64,000 bases of DNA from a virus: positions 32,196 to 96,195 of the IMG/VR virus record IMGVR_UViG_3300020180_000013. One strand, 5' to 3'. Each line of letters starts with the position of its first letter. The stretch's first letter is position 1. The translations under genes and the position numbers were made by a program. This document shows, piece by piece, positions 45,097-53,760 of the stretch. The notes under the pieces were generated by a model that had not been told where the DNA came from, ran no database searches, and saw only the letters and a program-made list of their open reading frames with translations.

Positions 45097-45113
45097 GTTG
45101 GTTTGTTGGTTTA
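45097..45113 (-). promoter_or_regulatory. Leader motif TAAACCAACAAACCAAC before the scaffold gene
   Basis: The same AAACCAAC unit, often doubled, precedes the starts at 34885 (34891-34906), 41578 (41579-41609) and 55611 (55612-55620). It lies 5-20 bases before each ATG where a Shine-Dalgarno would be expected. A translation leader or protein-binding mRNA site shared by a subset of genes is likely. Confidence 0.5.
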
Positions 45114-45126
45114 GGATTATGTCAAA

Positions 45127-45552
45127 TTAGTAGTTCTTTAAATAATTTATTGCATTTTCTAAGATCTGTATATTGTCTTTAGCTAATCCTATCATTACAT
45201 TACATTTAAAACATAATAATCCTCTAATTTTTCCTGTCTTGTGATCATGATCTATAGCTAGTGCTTTTTTAAATTCAACTTGATGTTTGTTACATATAGC
45301 ACATTCTCCATTTTGGAGTGTAAATAAATTATTATATTCTTCAATAGATAGATAGGGTTTATGTTTGTCTTTTAAAATACGTCTTTTAAATACTTGATTA
45401 TTCTTAAGTCCTTCTTGATATTTTCTTTGATATTCTTTCCTATCTCTTTTATGTGTTTTTGCGTATTTTCTATAATAATCCTTTCTATCTACTCTATTTT
45501 TATATTTTTTGTAATATTCTTTTTGATATTCTTTTCTATCTATCCTCTTCAT
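45127..45552 (-). CDS. Endonuclease VII-like HNH homing endonuclease
   Basis: 141 residues: a basic Arg/Lys/Tyr arm (1-66), then C84xxC87, DHDH at 101-104, C114xxC117 with KTGKIRGLLCFKCN between, matching the recombination endonuclease VII family and the paralogue at 40066-40554. It separates portal from scaffold. An 88-base gap upstream of it contains a TATATTTG box, which could give it a separate promoter. Intron-less HNH genes like this usually cut related phage DNA at the site they occupy. Confidence 0.88.
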   Translation of the reverse strand: MKRIDRKEYQKEYYKKYKNRVDRKDYYRKYAKTHKRDRKEYQRKYQEGLKNNQVFKRRILKDKHKPYLSIEEYNNLFTLQNGECAICNKHQVEFKKALAIDHDHKTGKIRGLLCFKCNVMIGLAKDNIQILENAINYLKNY

Positions 45553-45572
45553 TATTCTTTATACTGATGCAT

Positions 45573-45592
45573 CAAATATAGGTTTAAACTTA
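45573..45592 (-). promoter_or_regulatory. Possible Bacteroidota-type promoter box next to GTTTAAAC
   Basis: On the minus strand TATATTTG (45573-45580) fits the TAnnTTTG minus-7 element of Bacteroides promoters and lies 20 bases before the HNH start. A GTTTAAAC palindrome (45582-45589) directly precedes it, as in two other intergenic gaps here. I see no matching upstream TTTG, so this is tentative. The rest of the 88-base gap shows no supported gene. Confidence 0.35.
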
Positions 45593-45640
45593 TTAGATTT
45601 ATAACTAAATGTAAAATTCTTCTCATGATATGGCTATCTA

Positions 45641-48391
45641 CTACTTCTTTTTCTTAGCCGGTGGAGTAGGTTTATCAAACCTATTTTTGTTTCTAATAGC
45701 TATTTGAAGTTGTTTATCTGCTACTTCTTTAGAGGCAAGAATCTTCTCTCTTTCTATCTGTAATTTATCTAAATGTGCTTGTTGCTGATTTGTTACTTTT
45801 AGTTGATTAATATTCATTGTTTGTTGGAATTGATCAGATTTTTGTATATCAGCTAAAACGTCCTGGTAGTCACTAACTGCATTCTTGTTTATATCTTGCA
45901 TAGCTCCATATCCTGCAGCTTTTATTTCAGCTTCAAGTATTCCAGCTTGTCTGTCTTTTTCATTCTCAGATGCTTCAAATTCTTGCTTGAGTCTTGCTTC
46001 TTCTATCTTAGCTTTAATAGCTTGATCTTGTAGTTCAGCAGCAGCTTGTTGTTCTTGTAGTTTGCTAGCCTGTACTTTTTCTTCAGAGACTTTCAATACA
46101 TTTTCTATCTCAGCTATTGATTCAGTTTTAATAATATGACTAAGATCATAAATAGATGCTGTAGAAGTATTATTGTTTAGAGCCAGTTCTTTTAGCTGTT
46201 CCAGTACAGCCCGGGTATTTGCTTTTGTAGTACAGAAAATATTTAGATCTCTGAGTAATAAATCAGTTCCATTAATTCTGAAATTAACCTTGTCTTCTGC
46301 AGTAGTGAGGTATTGTAATCTTAGAGATGGTTTTTTAGTTTGATAATATTGAGCCAGATCAGTTCTCATTTGGTGTACTCTAGGCATCAAGTAATCACAG
46401 TGCTGAATAAAATAAGTTTCAGTCTGTGCATATGAGTTAGATAAAGCTACTCTTACTCCTGTAGCTGTAGCATGTTCTACTTCTCCTCCTAATCTCTGTG
46501 GAGTAATACCAATAGTTTCAAAAGCTTGCTCTTTGAAATATCTGGCAAGATTTATTCTTGAAAGTAATCTATTAGTCTGCTCAAGATCTAGTTTTTGAAA
46601 GTGAGTATTACTTATAGCATTTTCTGTATTTGATATAGTTGTATCAAGAGGAAGAATCTGAAAGTTCTTCATTGCTACATAAGCCTTGGCATAATTGTTT
46701 TTACCCCAGTCTTCTCCTAATGAGTGTCTTGGTAATGCATTCTGATCAAGAGCAATTACTGTTCCTAATTCATCAATAAGGATATCAGCAATTTGATTAT
46801 TGACAATGTTGTATGCTATCTGAAATGGTTTCATTAAATCTACCATAGCAGTAGATCGGGTATTTCTATCTGAGAATACTGAACCTTCTACAGGAAGTTT
46901 ACAACCATATACTGTGGTATCTCCTTTATACTGAAAAGGAAGTCTTCCCATTTTATTCTGATTTATTCCTAGATATATTGGAGTTACTCCACCATTACCT
47001 GGCATTCCCCAGTAGCTTGGTCTATTAGGTCCAATCTTTACTGCACCACATGACTCATTAATCCATATCCAATCTATATGTTCTCCAAAGAGGAGGTTTT
47101 CTCTTTTCTTGTTTTTAAATAATGTTGTATCATAAATTGGTTTATCTACTATCTTGTGTCCCTCATCTACTATATTCTGAGTAGATATTCCATTCTCATC
47201 TATAGATGTAAGATGTCCTACTTTTCTTTGAGTCTTCCAATATGCTGTAGTTACTCTTAGGTAATAAGCTTGTCCTAATTCATAATAATCTTCCTGCTCA
47301 CTCATGATCCAGTTAACAACATCTCCACCAGCCTCAAAGTTATCCCACATAGATGCATATTGTCTATAACCTAATGATGGCATATTAACATTCCATTCAT
47401 GAGATTTAGTAGCATCATAGTAACTTCCATCATTCTGATATCCCTGGATAGCATATCCTGCAGATCTGACTGGATAAATAGCTTCTAATGACTTGGTTTG
47501 TTCTTCAGTCATGATCCAACCATACTTATCTATAACATCAGGAACAGTCATCATCTCTGTTTTTCCTACCCAATTTCCTTCTGATACATATCTTACATCA
47601 GGAGACTTATGATAAAAAGTAAGTACCGGATTCCATAGTTCTATCTCATAGTCATCTTCCATCATTCTGAAATGCCAGAATTCTCTATCTGTAATAAGCA
47701 TATCCCGGAATGCCCTTTCTTCAAGTTCTTCCATATGAAATCTTTCAACATCAACCTTATGTTGGTGTTCTGCCCACTCTTCAGGAATATTTCTATATGT
47801 CTTGGAGAAGAATCTTTGTATTTCTGGAAGAGATTTTAGATTTTGAGGATCTATTTGTTGTTGATATTCTTCAGATGCTGGATCTAGGCCGGCCTCCTGA
47901 AGTTTTATTAATACCTTTTGTTGAGCATCAGATAAGAGAACATCTTCTACTTGTTGTCTCTTCATTTCTAACATCTCATTATATGAGTAATCATCAACTG
48001 TTCTGAAGGATACTCCAGTGTGCCTTTTAGCAAACTCAGATACCATTGTGTTGATAACATTAGGAATAATAGGATAGAACTTAAGCTCTAGAGCTGAAGA
48101 ATCTTCCTTTGTAAGAGTATCAATCAACTCAGCATATTCCTGGTCTTCCTCAACTATATAATCTGTTTTATCAATTATACCTTTAGCAAGCTTATAATTC
48201 TTCATTAATCTCCTGGCATTTCTTCTAACTTGCTTGAGACCTTGCCATTCCAACCAATCCATATTACTGGCCCACCATTGGTCATCCTTTTCATCTCTTG
48301 GAAGAAACTGAACTGGCATAATTAAAGTTCCAAGTCTTTGAGAATCAGCCTTTTTACCACTTTTTAATTGTAATGCGTTTAGAACCTCCAT
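45641..48391 (-). CDS. Portal protein (crAss-like)
   Basis: 916 residues. The opening MEVLNALQLKSGKKADSQRL, the acidic/aromatic DEKDDQWWASNMDWLEWQGL and the helical NARRLMKNYKLAKGIIDKTD are characteristic of crAss-like portals. A long Gln/Glu/Lys-rich coiled region follows residue about 770 (QEQQAAAELQDQAIKAKIEE), and the protein ends NRFDKPTPPAKKKK. The dodecameric portal is the DNA channel and docks the terminase. The gene lies one base after the GIY-YIG insertion that separates it from the terminase, and it ends in two consecutive TAG codons. Confidence 0.92.
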   Translation of the reverse strand: MEVLNALQLKSGKKADSQRLGTLIMPVQFLPRDEKDDQWWASNMDWLEWQGLKQVRRNARRLMKNYKLAKGIIDKTDYIVEEDQEYAELIDTLTKEDSSALELKFYPIIPNVINTMVSEFAKRHTGVSFRTVDDYSYNEMLEMKRQQVEDVLLSDAQQKVLIKLQEAGLDPASEEYQQQIDPQNLKSLPEIQRFFSKTYRNIPEEWAEHQHKVDVERFHMEELEERAFRDMLITDREFWHFRMMEDDYEIELWNPVLTFYHKSPDVRYVSEGNWVGKTEMMTVPDVIDKYGWIMTEEQTKSLEAIYPVRSAGYAIQGYQNDGSYYDATKSHEWNVNMPSLGYRQYASMWDNFEAGGDVVNWIMSEQEDYYELGQAYYLRVTTAYWKTQRKVGHLTSIDENGISTQNIVDEGHKIVDKPIYDTTLFKNKKRENLLFGEHIDWIWINESCGAVKIGPNRPSYWGMPGNGGVTPIYLGINQNKMGRLPFQYKGDTTVYGCKLPVEGSVFSDRNTRSTAMVDLMKPFQIAYNIVNNQIADILIDELGTVIALDQNALPRHSLGEDWGKNNYAKAYVAMKNFQILPLDTTISNTENAISNTHFQKLDLEQTNRLLSRINLARYFKEQAFETIGITPQRLGGEVEHATATGVRVALSNSYAQTETYFIQHCDYLMPRVHQMRTDLAQYYQTKKPSLRLQYLTTAEDKVNFRINGTDLLLRDLNIFCTTKANTRAVLEQLKELALNNNTSTASIYDLSHIIKTESIAEIENVLKVSEEKVQASKLQEQQAAAELQDQAIKAKIEEARLKQEFEASENEKDRQAGILEAEIKAAGYGAMQDINKNAVSDYQDVLADIQKSDQFQQTMNINQLKVTNQQQAHLDKLQIEREKILASKEVADKQLQIAIRNKNRFDKPTPPAKKKK

Positions 48392-48392
48392 T

Positions 48393-49169
48393 TTATAATA
48401 ATTTAAAATTTGTATTATTAATACGTTTTCCTTTTAGTTTAAATAATAATGTATCATATCCTAAATAATAATCTTTAGAAGCTTCTTTTATAGACTTATA
48501 AATTTTTGTTGTAACTATATTTATAACCTTAGAATGTTTTCTGGATTTATTTTTAAGTTTATTAATATGTTCTTGTGATAATTTCTTTCCTGTTAATGCT
48601 TCTGATATTTTATTTCTAGTTAACTGACTTTTTTGTTTTCCAAAGTGTAGATGATTACTACCAGAATTTATTTTTGATAAATGTTTTTTCATTTCTTCAG
48701 AATTTCTTGGAATTCCTTTTTGAGATTCTGAAATCTTTTTTCTAGTTTCTTTAGATACTTTTCTTCCTGTATTTCCTAGTGCTATTTTATTACAATGTTC
48801 TTTAGAAAATTTCTTTCCATACCATGGATTATTATTTCCTGATTTAGATATAGATATTTTGTTTCTTACTTCTTCTGATGGATTTAGATACCCTTCACCA
48901 CCATCTGTAAGATTAGATAATACTCCAGTTTTATTATCTATCCTTCCATATAATTTAATAAATTCTATTTCTTTTTTACAGGCTTCTTCCCAGGATATAT
49001 TATCTAATACTATATCTACTCTAATTTCTGTTTTTATATAGATATCATTCCAGATTTTATTTCTTTTAGTAATTCTTTTAGATCTATAGTACTTATCAGA
49101 TTGAGAACCTATTCCTATATAAAAAGGCTCATTTTTATCCAATCTAATATGTCTATAAAGATAAGCCAT
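48393..49169 (-). CDS. GIY-YIG homing endonuclease with NUMOD3 and NUMOD1-like motifs
   Basis: 258 residues. LYRHI with FYIGIG (YIG 17-19) forms a GIY-YIG variant; KKEIEFIKLYG carries the catalytic Glu. Then come at least four NUMOD3-like repeats (SEEVRNKISISKSG, SKETRKKISESQKG, SEEMKKHLSKINSG, TRNKISEALTGKKL) and a NUMOD1-like C-terminus (TKIYKSIKEASKDYYLGYDT). It sits 5 bases after the terminase stop and 1 base before the portal start. It is a free-standing endonuclease that probably targets the terminase-portal junction of related phages. Confidence 0.9.
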   Translation of the reverse strand: MAYLYRHIRLDKNEPFYIGIGSQSDKYYRSKRITKRNKIWNDIYIKTEIRVDIVLDNISWEEACKKEIEFIKLYGRIDNKTGVLSNLTDGGEGYLNPSEEVRNKISISKSGNNNPWYGKKFSKEHCNKIALGNTGRKVSKETRKKISESQKGIPRNSEEMKKHLSKINSGSNHLHFGKQKSQLTRNKISEALTGKKLSQEHINKLKNKSRKHSKVINIVTTKIYKSIKEASKDYYLGYDTLLFKLKGKRINNTNFKLL

Positions 49170-49174
49170 TTTAA

Positions 49175-52100
49175 TTATCTAAGATTTTTAAATGGGTTTC
49201 TTGACGGTCTTGAATCTGAATTTTTGTTAGTAGAGCCCATATTATGAAACAGTCCCTTATTTAATTTATACAAATTTTTGGACTTATCCAAATTTTTAGT
49301 AGAGTCTTCATCTACTCTTCTTCTTATTCCTCTATTAGCTTTTTGAATAGCCACGAATGCTACTAGAGCTGAGAAGGCAATTAATCTATCCACGTTTAGT
49401 CCTGGTTGATAAGCTGCCATCTCTGCTAATAACATTGGATCCGGGATTCTCTCTACTCCATAAGTGGTTTTTACTATAGTTCCATCGGGCTTAGTTTCAG
49501 TATCTAATGACTCAGTTAAATATTCAATAGCATAAGATAATAGATTAGTTTTAAAGAGAGTTCCTGTATTCTTCCAACCATATTCCTGGTATACATTCTG
49601 ATTAGCTCCTAGATCTTTTAGAAAGAGTATCTGATCTTTTGGTACTAAATATTTCTGTTTTCTCTGAGCTATCATGTGTTGAATGAATAGACTCACATTA
49701 TTCTCAACTATAGTCCATGCATTATACCACTCTATAATTAATTCTAGTCTTTCATGAGTTTTTGATATATCATTAAATCTACCACACCAGGAAGCTACTA
49801 TTCCATCTCTCTCTATAAAGGTCTCCATTTTACCAGCTCTATCTGCTTTGGTAACTTGAACTGCATTCTTATAAATATAGATGGTACATAATGATTCTGA
49901 AGTAGTAGTTTTTCCTTCAGAGACTGGATCTATTGAGGCATAGTATAGTCCAAATTCTGCATCTTTAATAGGTCTCTCATAACATACAAGAACTCCTTCT
50001 TTATCTTCTCTTTTTGGACTTATAGGAAATTCACTAATAGGTAGTTTACCGGTATCTTTTACTGCTACTTTTCCCTCTTCATTTCTATGAATGTCCAGAA
50101 ACTCATATGGATATAACTTCTCTTCTATTCGTCTAATTTGGTTTTGTACATGTACTTGAGGAAATATAGATATTTTTCTATAAGCAAATGCCTCTTGGAT
50201 ATTCCGGGGATGTTGAGAAATCCTAAGTTGGTATTTTTCTGGAGATAGATCTCTCTTCCAAATCAATCTTAGTTCATCTATTGCTTTATTAGCTTCTTCA
50301 ACTAGGGAGTTACCAAACTCATCTATGTAAGGAGGCATAGACCATTGCTCCGGAATAAATAATCCAGCTAGATCTGTAGTTCCTTTCTCATCTATAAGAT
50401 TTGTTGTTACTGCATAGATATCATTTCCTGAAGGATATAATATCATCTTTTTTAATGGCTCACATTGCTCCAGATCACCTACTGATCCTGCTATAATAAA
50501 TAATCCTGTAGTTAATAAACCAGATTTCATAGCAGGTAATAAGTACTCAATTGTTGTATCTGCTGTTGGGGCTATACCACCTTCTTCATAGAAGAAATAT
50601 CTGCAATTATGAGTAATAGTTCCGTCTTTTAAGATAAATAAATTATCCTCACATTCAAAACCGTAATAATTATCTACTTTATACTTAGTAACTTTTAAAC
50701 TACTAAATCTATTTTTTGATTTTATTCCCGATTTAGTGGCTTTTTTTCTTAATATTTTAGTAGGTATATGAGTAATATCTCCAGTTATATTTAACCTATA
50801 ACATGATGTTTTATATTTATATACTGTAGAAGTTTTTCCAGTAGAGTTTACAATATGTATATGTGCATCTAATCCAAGATGTATGCATAATTTTTGAATA
50901 TCATATGCAAGTTTTTTACTTTTTATACTTAGTTCAAATCTATGTTTTTTATTATTAAGATAACCATCCGTATCTAATATTCCTGCTAATAATTCAAATC
51001 TTTGTTGTTTAGATGCTGTAAAATAAGATTCTGGTATATGTTTATTATTTAAACCTAATTCTTCAAATCTATGATGATATGCGGGTAACATAGTTTTTAT
51101 TTTATAACCAGAACTTAGTTTCATATCCCACATTTGATCATTGTAATCCTTTCTATAAAGATTTCTATTTCTTTCTTCTACTAAATAACCTTCTTTTTTT
51201 GCTAATTCGTATATATAATTAGATATTTCAATATCCTTTGTTTTATTTACTAAAATTCTATAATCATATTTACAACCATCGCCTAAGTATAATCCTAAAT
51301 AATAAGGATCTATTAAAAGATTTTTGTATTTATTTTCTATACCGTTATATTTAACGCCCTTTAATACTGTTTTTTTCTTCCATTGAGATAACGATATAAA
51401 ATCTTTGGTTTTAATTATGATATTTGATTTTTTTTCTATATCCCATAAATATAATTTATGATCCCCAGTAGTAACATATGTATCTCCCTTTGATTGACTT
51501 ACTTTATACATAAGATCTTTTCCACTGTATAATTTTGTTACTTTTTTAGGTTTACCGTCTATTCCTATTATATAATCATTTAAAATTATATCTTGTACTT
51601 TTTTGAGAGTTCCGTCATGCATCACTATTAATGTATCTTTTAAAACACAAGGGCCTCCTACTCCATTAGTGGGATCTTTATCAAATGTTAATCCTTGTAT
51701 AGTTCCTTTATTACCCTGACTGGTCTTTCTATTATTTATAACTACTTCTATTTGCTGCTGCCACATGAGAACCTTTCCCGGGTTCATTGGTCTATACCAT
51801 GCAGTATGCTTATCTAAGAAATTCCTATATTCAGTAAGAAATTTCCAGGTTCCTTTCTCATTAATAAAATCTTTGTGAGAAGCTCCCATTTTCATAGTAA
51901 CTCCTTCTTCAAACCATATCTGATTTATCAGTTTAGCACAATGAAAGTAGCTACTGGCTATCTGCCGTTTCTTAAGAATAGCTGCATGTAGATTATGTAA
52001 TTCAGCTAAAAGTTCATAGAGGGCCATATGATACTGAGCATCTCTTACTTTAGCAAATCCAAAGTGTCCTTCTTCCTTATCAAAGATTGGAAGAAAATTT

Positions 52101-52411
52101 AACCACATATAATAATCCCGGGTTAGATACCAGGTCTTTCCATTATTTTTATAGATGGCCCCACACCTGTTTTTTGTCTTTTGATCATCCCAGTAAGTAA
52201 CATAATCCTTACTTCTTGAAGGAGCTATACAGTAAACTTTATCTTTATTAAAAATCCTGGCTTGCTCATTGAACTTGTGAGAAGTCTCATCAAACCCATA
52301 TTGACCAGGCTCCTTAAAAATAGAGAGTATAAAATCTCTAAACTCTTCTCTAGTCTTAAAACTAGTAGTAGTCCACTGGTTTTCATAGGTAGGTATCTCT
52401 ATGTAACTCAT
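49175..52411 (-). CDS. terL: Terminase large subunit with intein
   Basis: 1,078 residues, of which 255-602 are an intein; the spliced protein has about 730. The ATPase domain has a Walker-A-like KKRQIASSY at 147-155 and Walker B FFYEE (606-610) just after the intein; AGSVGD at about 641-646 fits the coupling motif. The nuclease domain starts YYASIDPVSEG (about 823-833), D828 being the first RuvC-type metal ligand. The enzyme drives DNA packaging through the portal and cuts the concatemer. It follows the 172-residue gene by 2 bases and precedes the GIY-YIG insertion. Without splicing the Walker B region would be separated from Walker A, so packaging depends on intein excision. Confidence 0.93.
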   Translation of the reverse strand: MSYIEIPTYENQWTTTSFKTREEFRDFILSIFKEPGQYGFDETSHKFNEQARIFNKDKVYCIAPSRSKDYVTYWDDQKTKNRCGAIYKNNGKTWYLTRDYYMWLNFLPIFDKEEGHFGFAKVRDAQYHMALYELLAELHNLHAAILKKRQIASSYFHCAKLINQIWFEEGVTMKMGASHKDFINEKGTWKFLTEYRNFLDKHTAWYRPMNPGKVLMWQQQIEVVINNRKTSQGNKGTIQGLTFDKDPTNGVGGPCVLKDTLIVMHDGTLKKVQDIILNDYIIGIDGKPKKVTKLYSGKDLMYKVSQSKGDTYVTTGDHKLYLWDIEKKSNIIIKTKDFISLSQWKKKTVLKGVKYNGIENKYKNLLIDPYYLGLYLGDGCKYDYRILVNKTKDIEISNYIYELAKKEGYLVEERNRNLYRKDYNDQMWDMKLSSGYKIKTMLPAYHHRFEELGLNNKHIPESYFTASKQQRFELLAGILDTDGYLNNKKHRFELSIKSKKLAYDIQKLCIHLGLDAHIHIVNSTGKTSTVYKYKTSCYRLNITGDITHIPTKILRKKATKSGIKSKNRFSSLKVTKYKVDNYYGFECEDNLFILKDGTITHNCRYFFYEEGGIAPTADTTIEYLLPAMKSGLLTTGLFIIAGSVGDLEQCEPLKKMILYPSGNDIYAVTTNLIDEKGTTDLAGLFIPEQWSMPPYIDEFGNSLVEEANKAIDELRLIWKRDLSPEKYQLRISQHPRNIQEAFAYRKISIFPQVHVQNQIRRIEEKLYPYEFLDIHRNEEGKVAVKDTGKLPISEFPISPKREDKEGVLVCYERPIKDAEFGLYYASIDPVSEGKTTTSESLCTIYIYKNAVQVTKADRAGKMETFIERDGIVASWCGRFNDISKTHERLELIIEWYNAWTIVENNVSLFIQHMIAQRKQKYLVPKDQILFLKDLGANQNVYQEYGWKNTGTLFKTNLLSYAIEYLTESLDTETKPDGTIVKTTYGVERIPDPMLLAEMAAYQPGLNVDRLIAFSALVAFVAIQKANRGIRRRVDEDSTKNLDKSKNLYKLNKGLFHNMGSTNKNSDSRPSRNPFKNLR
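50606..51649 (-). mobile_element. LAGLIDADG intein inserted just before Walker B of terminase
   Basis: 348 residues. It starts with Cys255 (CVLKDTLIVMHDG, splicing block A), has TTGDH at 314-318 (block B TxxH) and ends ITHN before extein Cys603 (blocks F/G: YYGFECEDNLFILKDGTITH then N). Two LAGLIDADG helices, LGLYLGDG at 372-379 and LAGILDTDG at 475-483, mark a dodecapeptide homing endonuclease with both catalytic acids present, so it looks active. The joined extein reads GVGGP-CRYFFYEEGG. Base composition is more AT-rich than the surrounding gene, as expected for a newcomer. Confidence 0.95.
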
Positions 52412-52413
52412 AC

Positions 52414-52932
52414 TTACTGATCATAAGCTTTATCAATCTTACCTCTAACATGTATCTTTTGTTCTTCTTCAAGATCTTTATATGCACTTTTATAAGTCAT
52501 CCTCATATCTGTAAGATCTTTCATGGCTCGGAGAATAAAAGCTCCATTTCCATCTTTACTATTTCCATTAATATTAGTCTCTCTTAGATACTTATTTATT
52601 TTATCTAACATGATTTTGGCTGCTATAGCTGATCTATAAGTTGGAGTTTCGTATAACTGATGACATCTTTCAATTGCAGTTATAATCATTGGATCTTCTA
52701 TTGAAAACTCAGCTTCTATATCACTAAGTATTACTTGTTCTTTATCTTCTTCCGGAAGATTAAAATAAGGATTTATGGTAGGATTAGGACAGCAGATGTA
52801 AAATAGATATTGATAGATCTTTAGATAATCCTTTGGATATTTATCTATGATATCTTTTAAGAACTTAATAGTATGAACATGAATAGAAGGAATGATCTTT
52901 CCATTCTCTATATCAAATAGACAGGCTAACAT
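52414..52932 (-). CDS. Conserved crAss-like protein upstream of terminase
   Basis: 172 residues, helical: LACLFDIENGKIIPSIHVHT at the start, and IAAKIMLDKINKYLRETNIN, then a charged KSAYKDLEEEQKIHVRGKID end. This position and size recall a small conserved protein just before terL in crAss-like genomes and could represent a small-terminase-like partner, but no DNA-binding helix-turn-helix is evident. The ATG overlaps the TAG of the upstream gene (ATGTTAG), so translation is coupled. Only 1 base separates its stop from the terL start codon region. Confidence 0.6.
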   Translation of the reverse strand: MLACLFDIENGKIIPSIHVHTIKFLKDIIDKYPKDYLKIYQYLFYICCPNPTINPYFNLPEEDKEQVILSDIEAEFSIEDPMIITAIERCHQLYETPTYRSAIAAKIMLDKINKYLRETNINGNSKDGNGAFILRAMKDLTDMRMTYKSAYKDLEEEQKIHVRGKIDKAYDQ

Positions 52933-53303
52933 AAATCTCTAAGTCTAGTTAACACATCTGCAGAAGTATGACCATCGAATTCTGGGGCTTTATCCAGGGT
53001 CTCAGCAAACTTACATTTATCCCATAGTTCTATAGGTAAATGATATGTAATTTGTTTACCTGGCTCTTTACCAAGTCCTAGTACAAACCATCCTTTCCAG
53101 ATAGTATTGTCTGAGTGTTTGATAGTTCTCCATGCATCATGATCTGTTCCTTCAAGACATCTGCAAAGTGCTATAAATAATACTATTCTATGATCATATA
53201 ATTCTTTGAATGTATGATAAGTATCACTGATATTATCTTTATTAATATCTAGATTACTTATTAAACTATTTATAGATTTAATAATTTCTTTTTCTTTTTC
53301 CAT
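52926..53303 (-). CDS. Small conserved crAss-like protein
   Basis: 125 residues. A helical start (EKEIIKSINSLISNLDINKD, TYHTFKELYDHRIVLFIALC) leads into HDAWRTIKHSDNTIWKGWFV and LGLGKEPGKQITYHLPIELW, a conserved-looking block similar to phage proteins of unknown role that precede packaging genes. No catalytic residues can be assigned. The start overlaps the end of the inserted HNH gene by 26 bases and the TAG overlaps the next ATG. Confidence 0.55.
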   Translation of the reverse strand: MEKEKEIIKSINSLISNLDINKDNISDTYHTFKELYDHRIVLFIALCRCLEGTDHDAWRTIKHSDNTIWKGWFVLGLGKEPGKQITYHLPIELWDKCKFAETLDKAPEFDGHTSADVLTRLRDLC

Positions 53304-53760
53304 AGATTAGATTTTGAAGTTGAGGTTTATTTAGACCTAGCCTATAAGCATGTTGGTTATTTTCATAATAGGTACACCACTCTAAATTATTAATATGATT
53401 GTTATTTTTATTTCCATCTAAATGATTAATACACGGTTTATTTTCAGGATTTGGAATAAAGGTTTGAGCAACTAGTCTATGTACTAGAAATGTATTATCT
53501 CTACCTAAATTTACTCTATGATATGATTTCTTATTATTTAGATTAAGTTTACTACACATAATAATATCTCTTCTTCTATTTATAAGTTTATTTTTACTAT
53601 CGGGTCTTCCTACTTTTTTTGATAATGATTTTATTCTTCCAAAAGTACTTGCTTGATATCTACCTTCATATTCTGGTATATCTCTCCATACTTCAATATC
53701 CGAAATAAGATTGGTATCAGAATCCTTTATAAGGATATTTAGAGCATCTTCTTTTTTCAT
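53278..53760 (-). CDS. NUMOD4-HNH homing endonuclease
   Basis: 160 residues. NUMOD4 at about 22-45 (EVWRDIPEYEGRYQASTFGR) binds DNA; the HNH core follows with H94R, INHLDGNKNNN at 111-121 and NLEWCT at 125-130. The ATG overlaps the TGA of the PD-(D/E)XK gene (ATGA) and the C-terminus runs 26 bases into the next gene. All key residues are present, so it is probably active. The enzyme is a free-standing homing endonuclease rather than a host-restriction enzyme. Confidence 0.9.
   Translation of the reverse strand: MKKEDALNILIKDSDTNLISDIEVWRDIPEYEGRYQASTFGRIKSLSKKVGRPDSKNKLINRRRDIIMCSKLNLNNKKSYHRVNLGRDNTFLVHRLVAQTFIPNPENKPCINHLDGNKNNNHINNLEWCTYYENNQHAYRLGLNKPQLQNLIYGKRKRNY

Noticed and set aside
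45553-45640. Remnant peptide (HEKNFTFSYKSNKFKPIFDA then SV) in the gap before the HNH gene
   Set aside because: It looks protein-like and ends just before the HNH start, but only 24 codons are open and no family match is recognisable, so it may be chance.
32213-48391. Genome-wide reassignment of TAG as a sense codon
   Set aside because: TAG ends the capsid (42146), portal (45641, doubled), head-fibre and several other genes at sensible places, with only a few codons to the next stop. Only the 32213 site is followed by a convincing extension.
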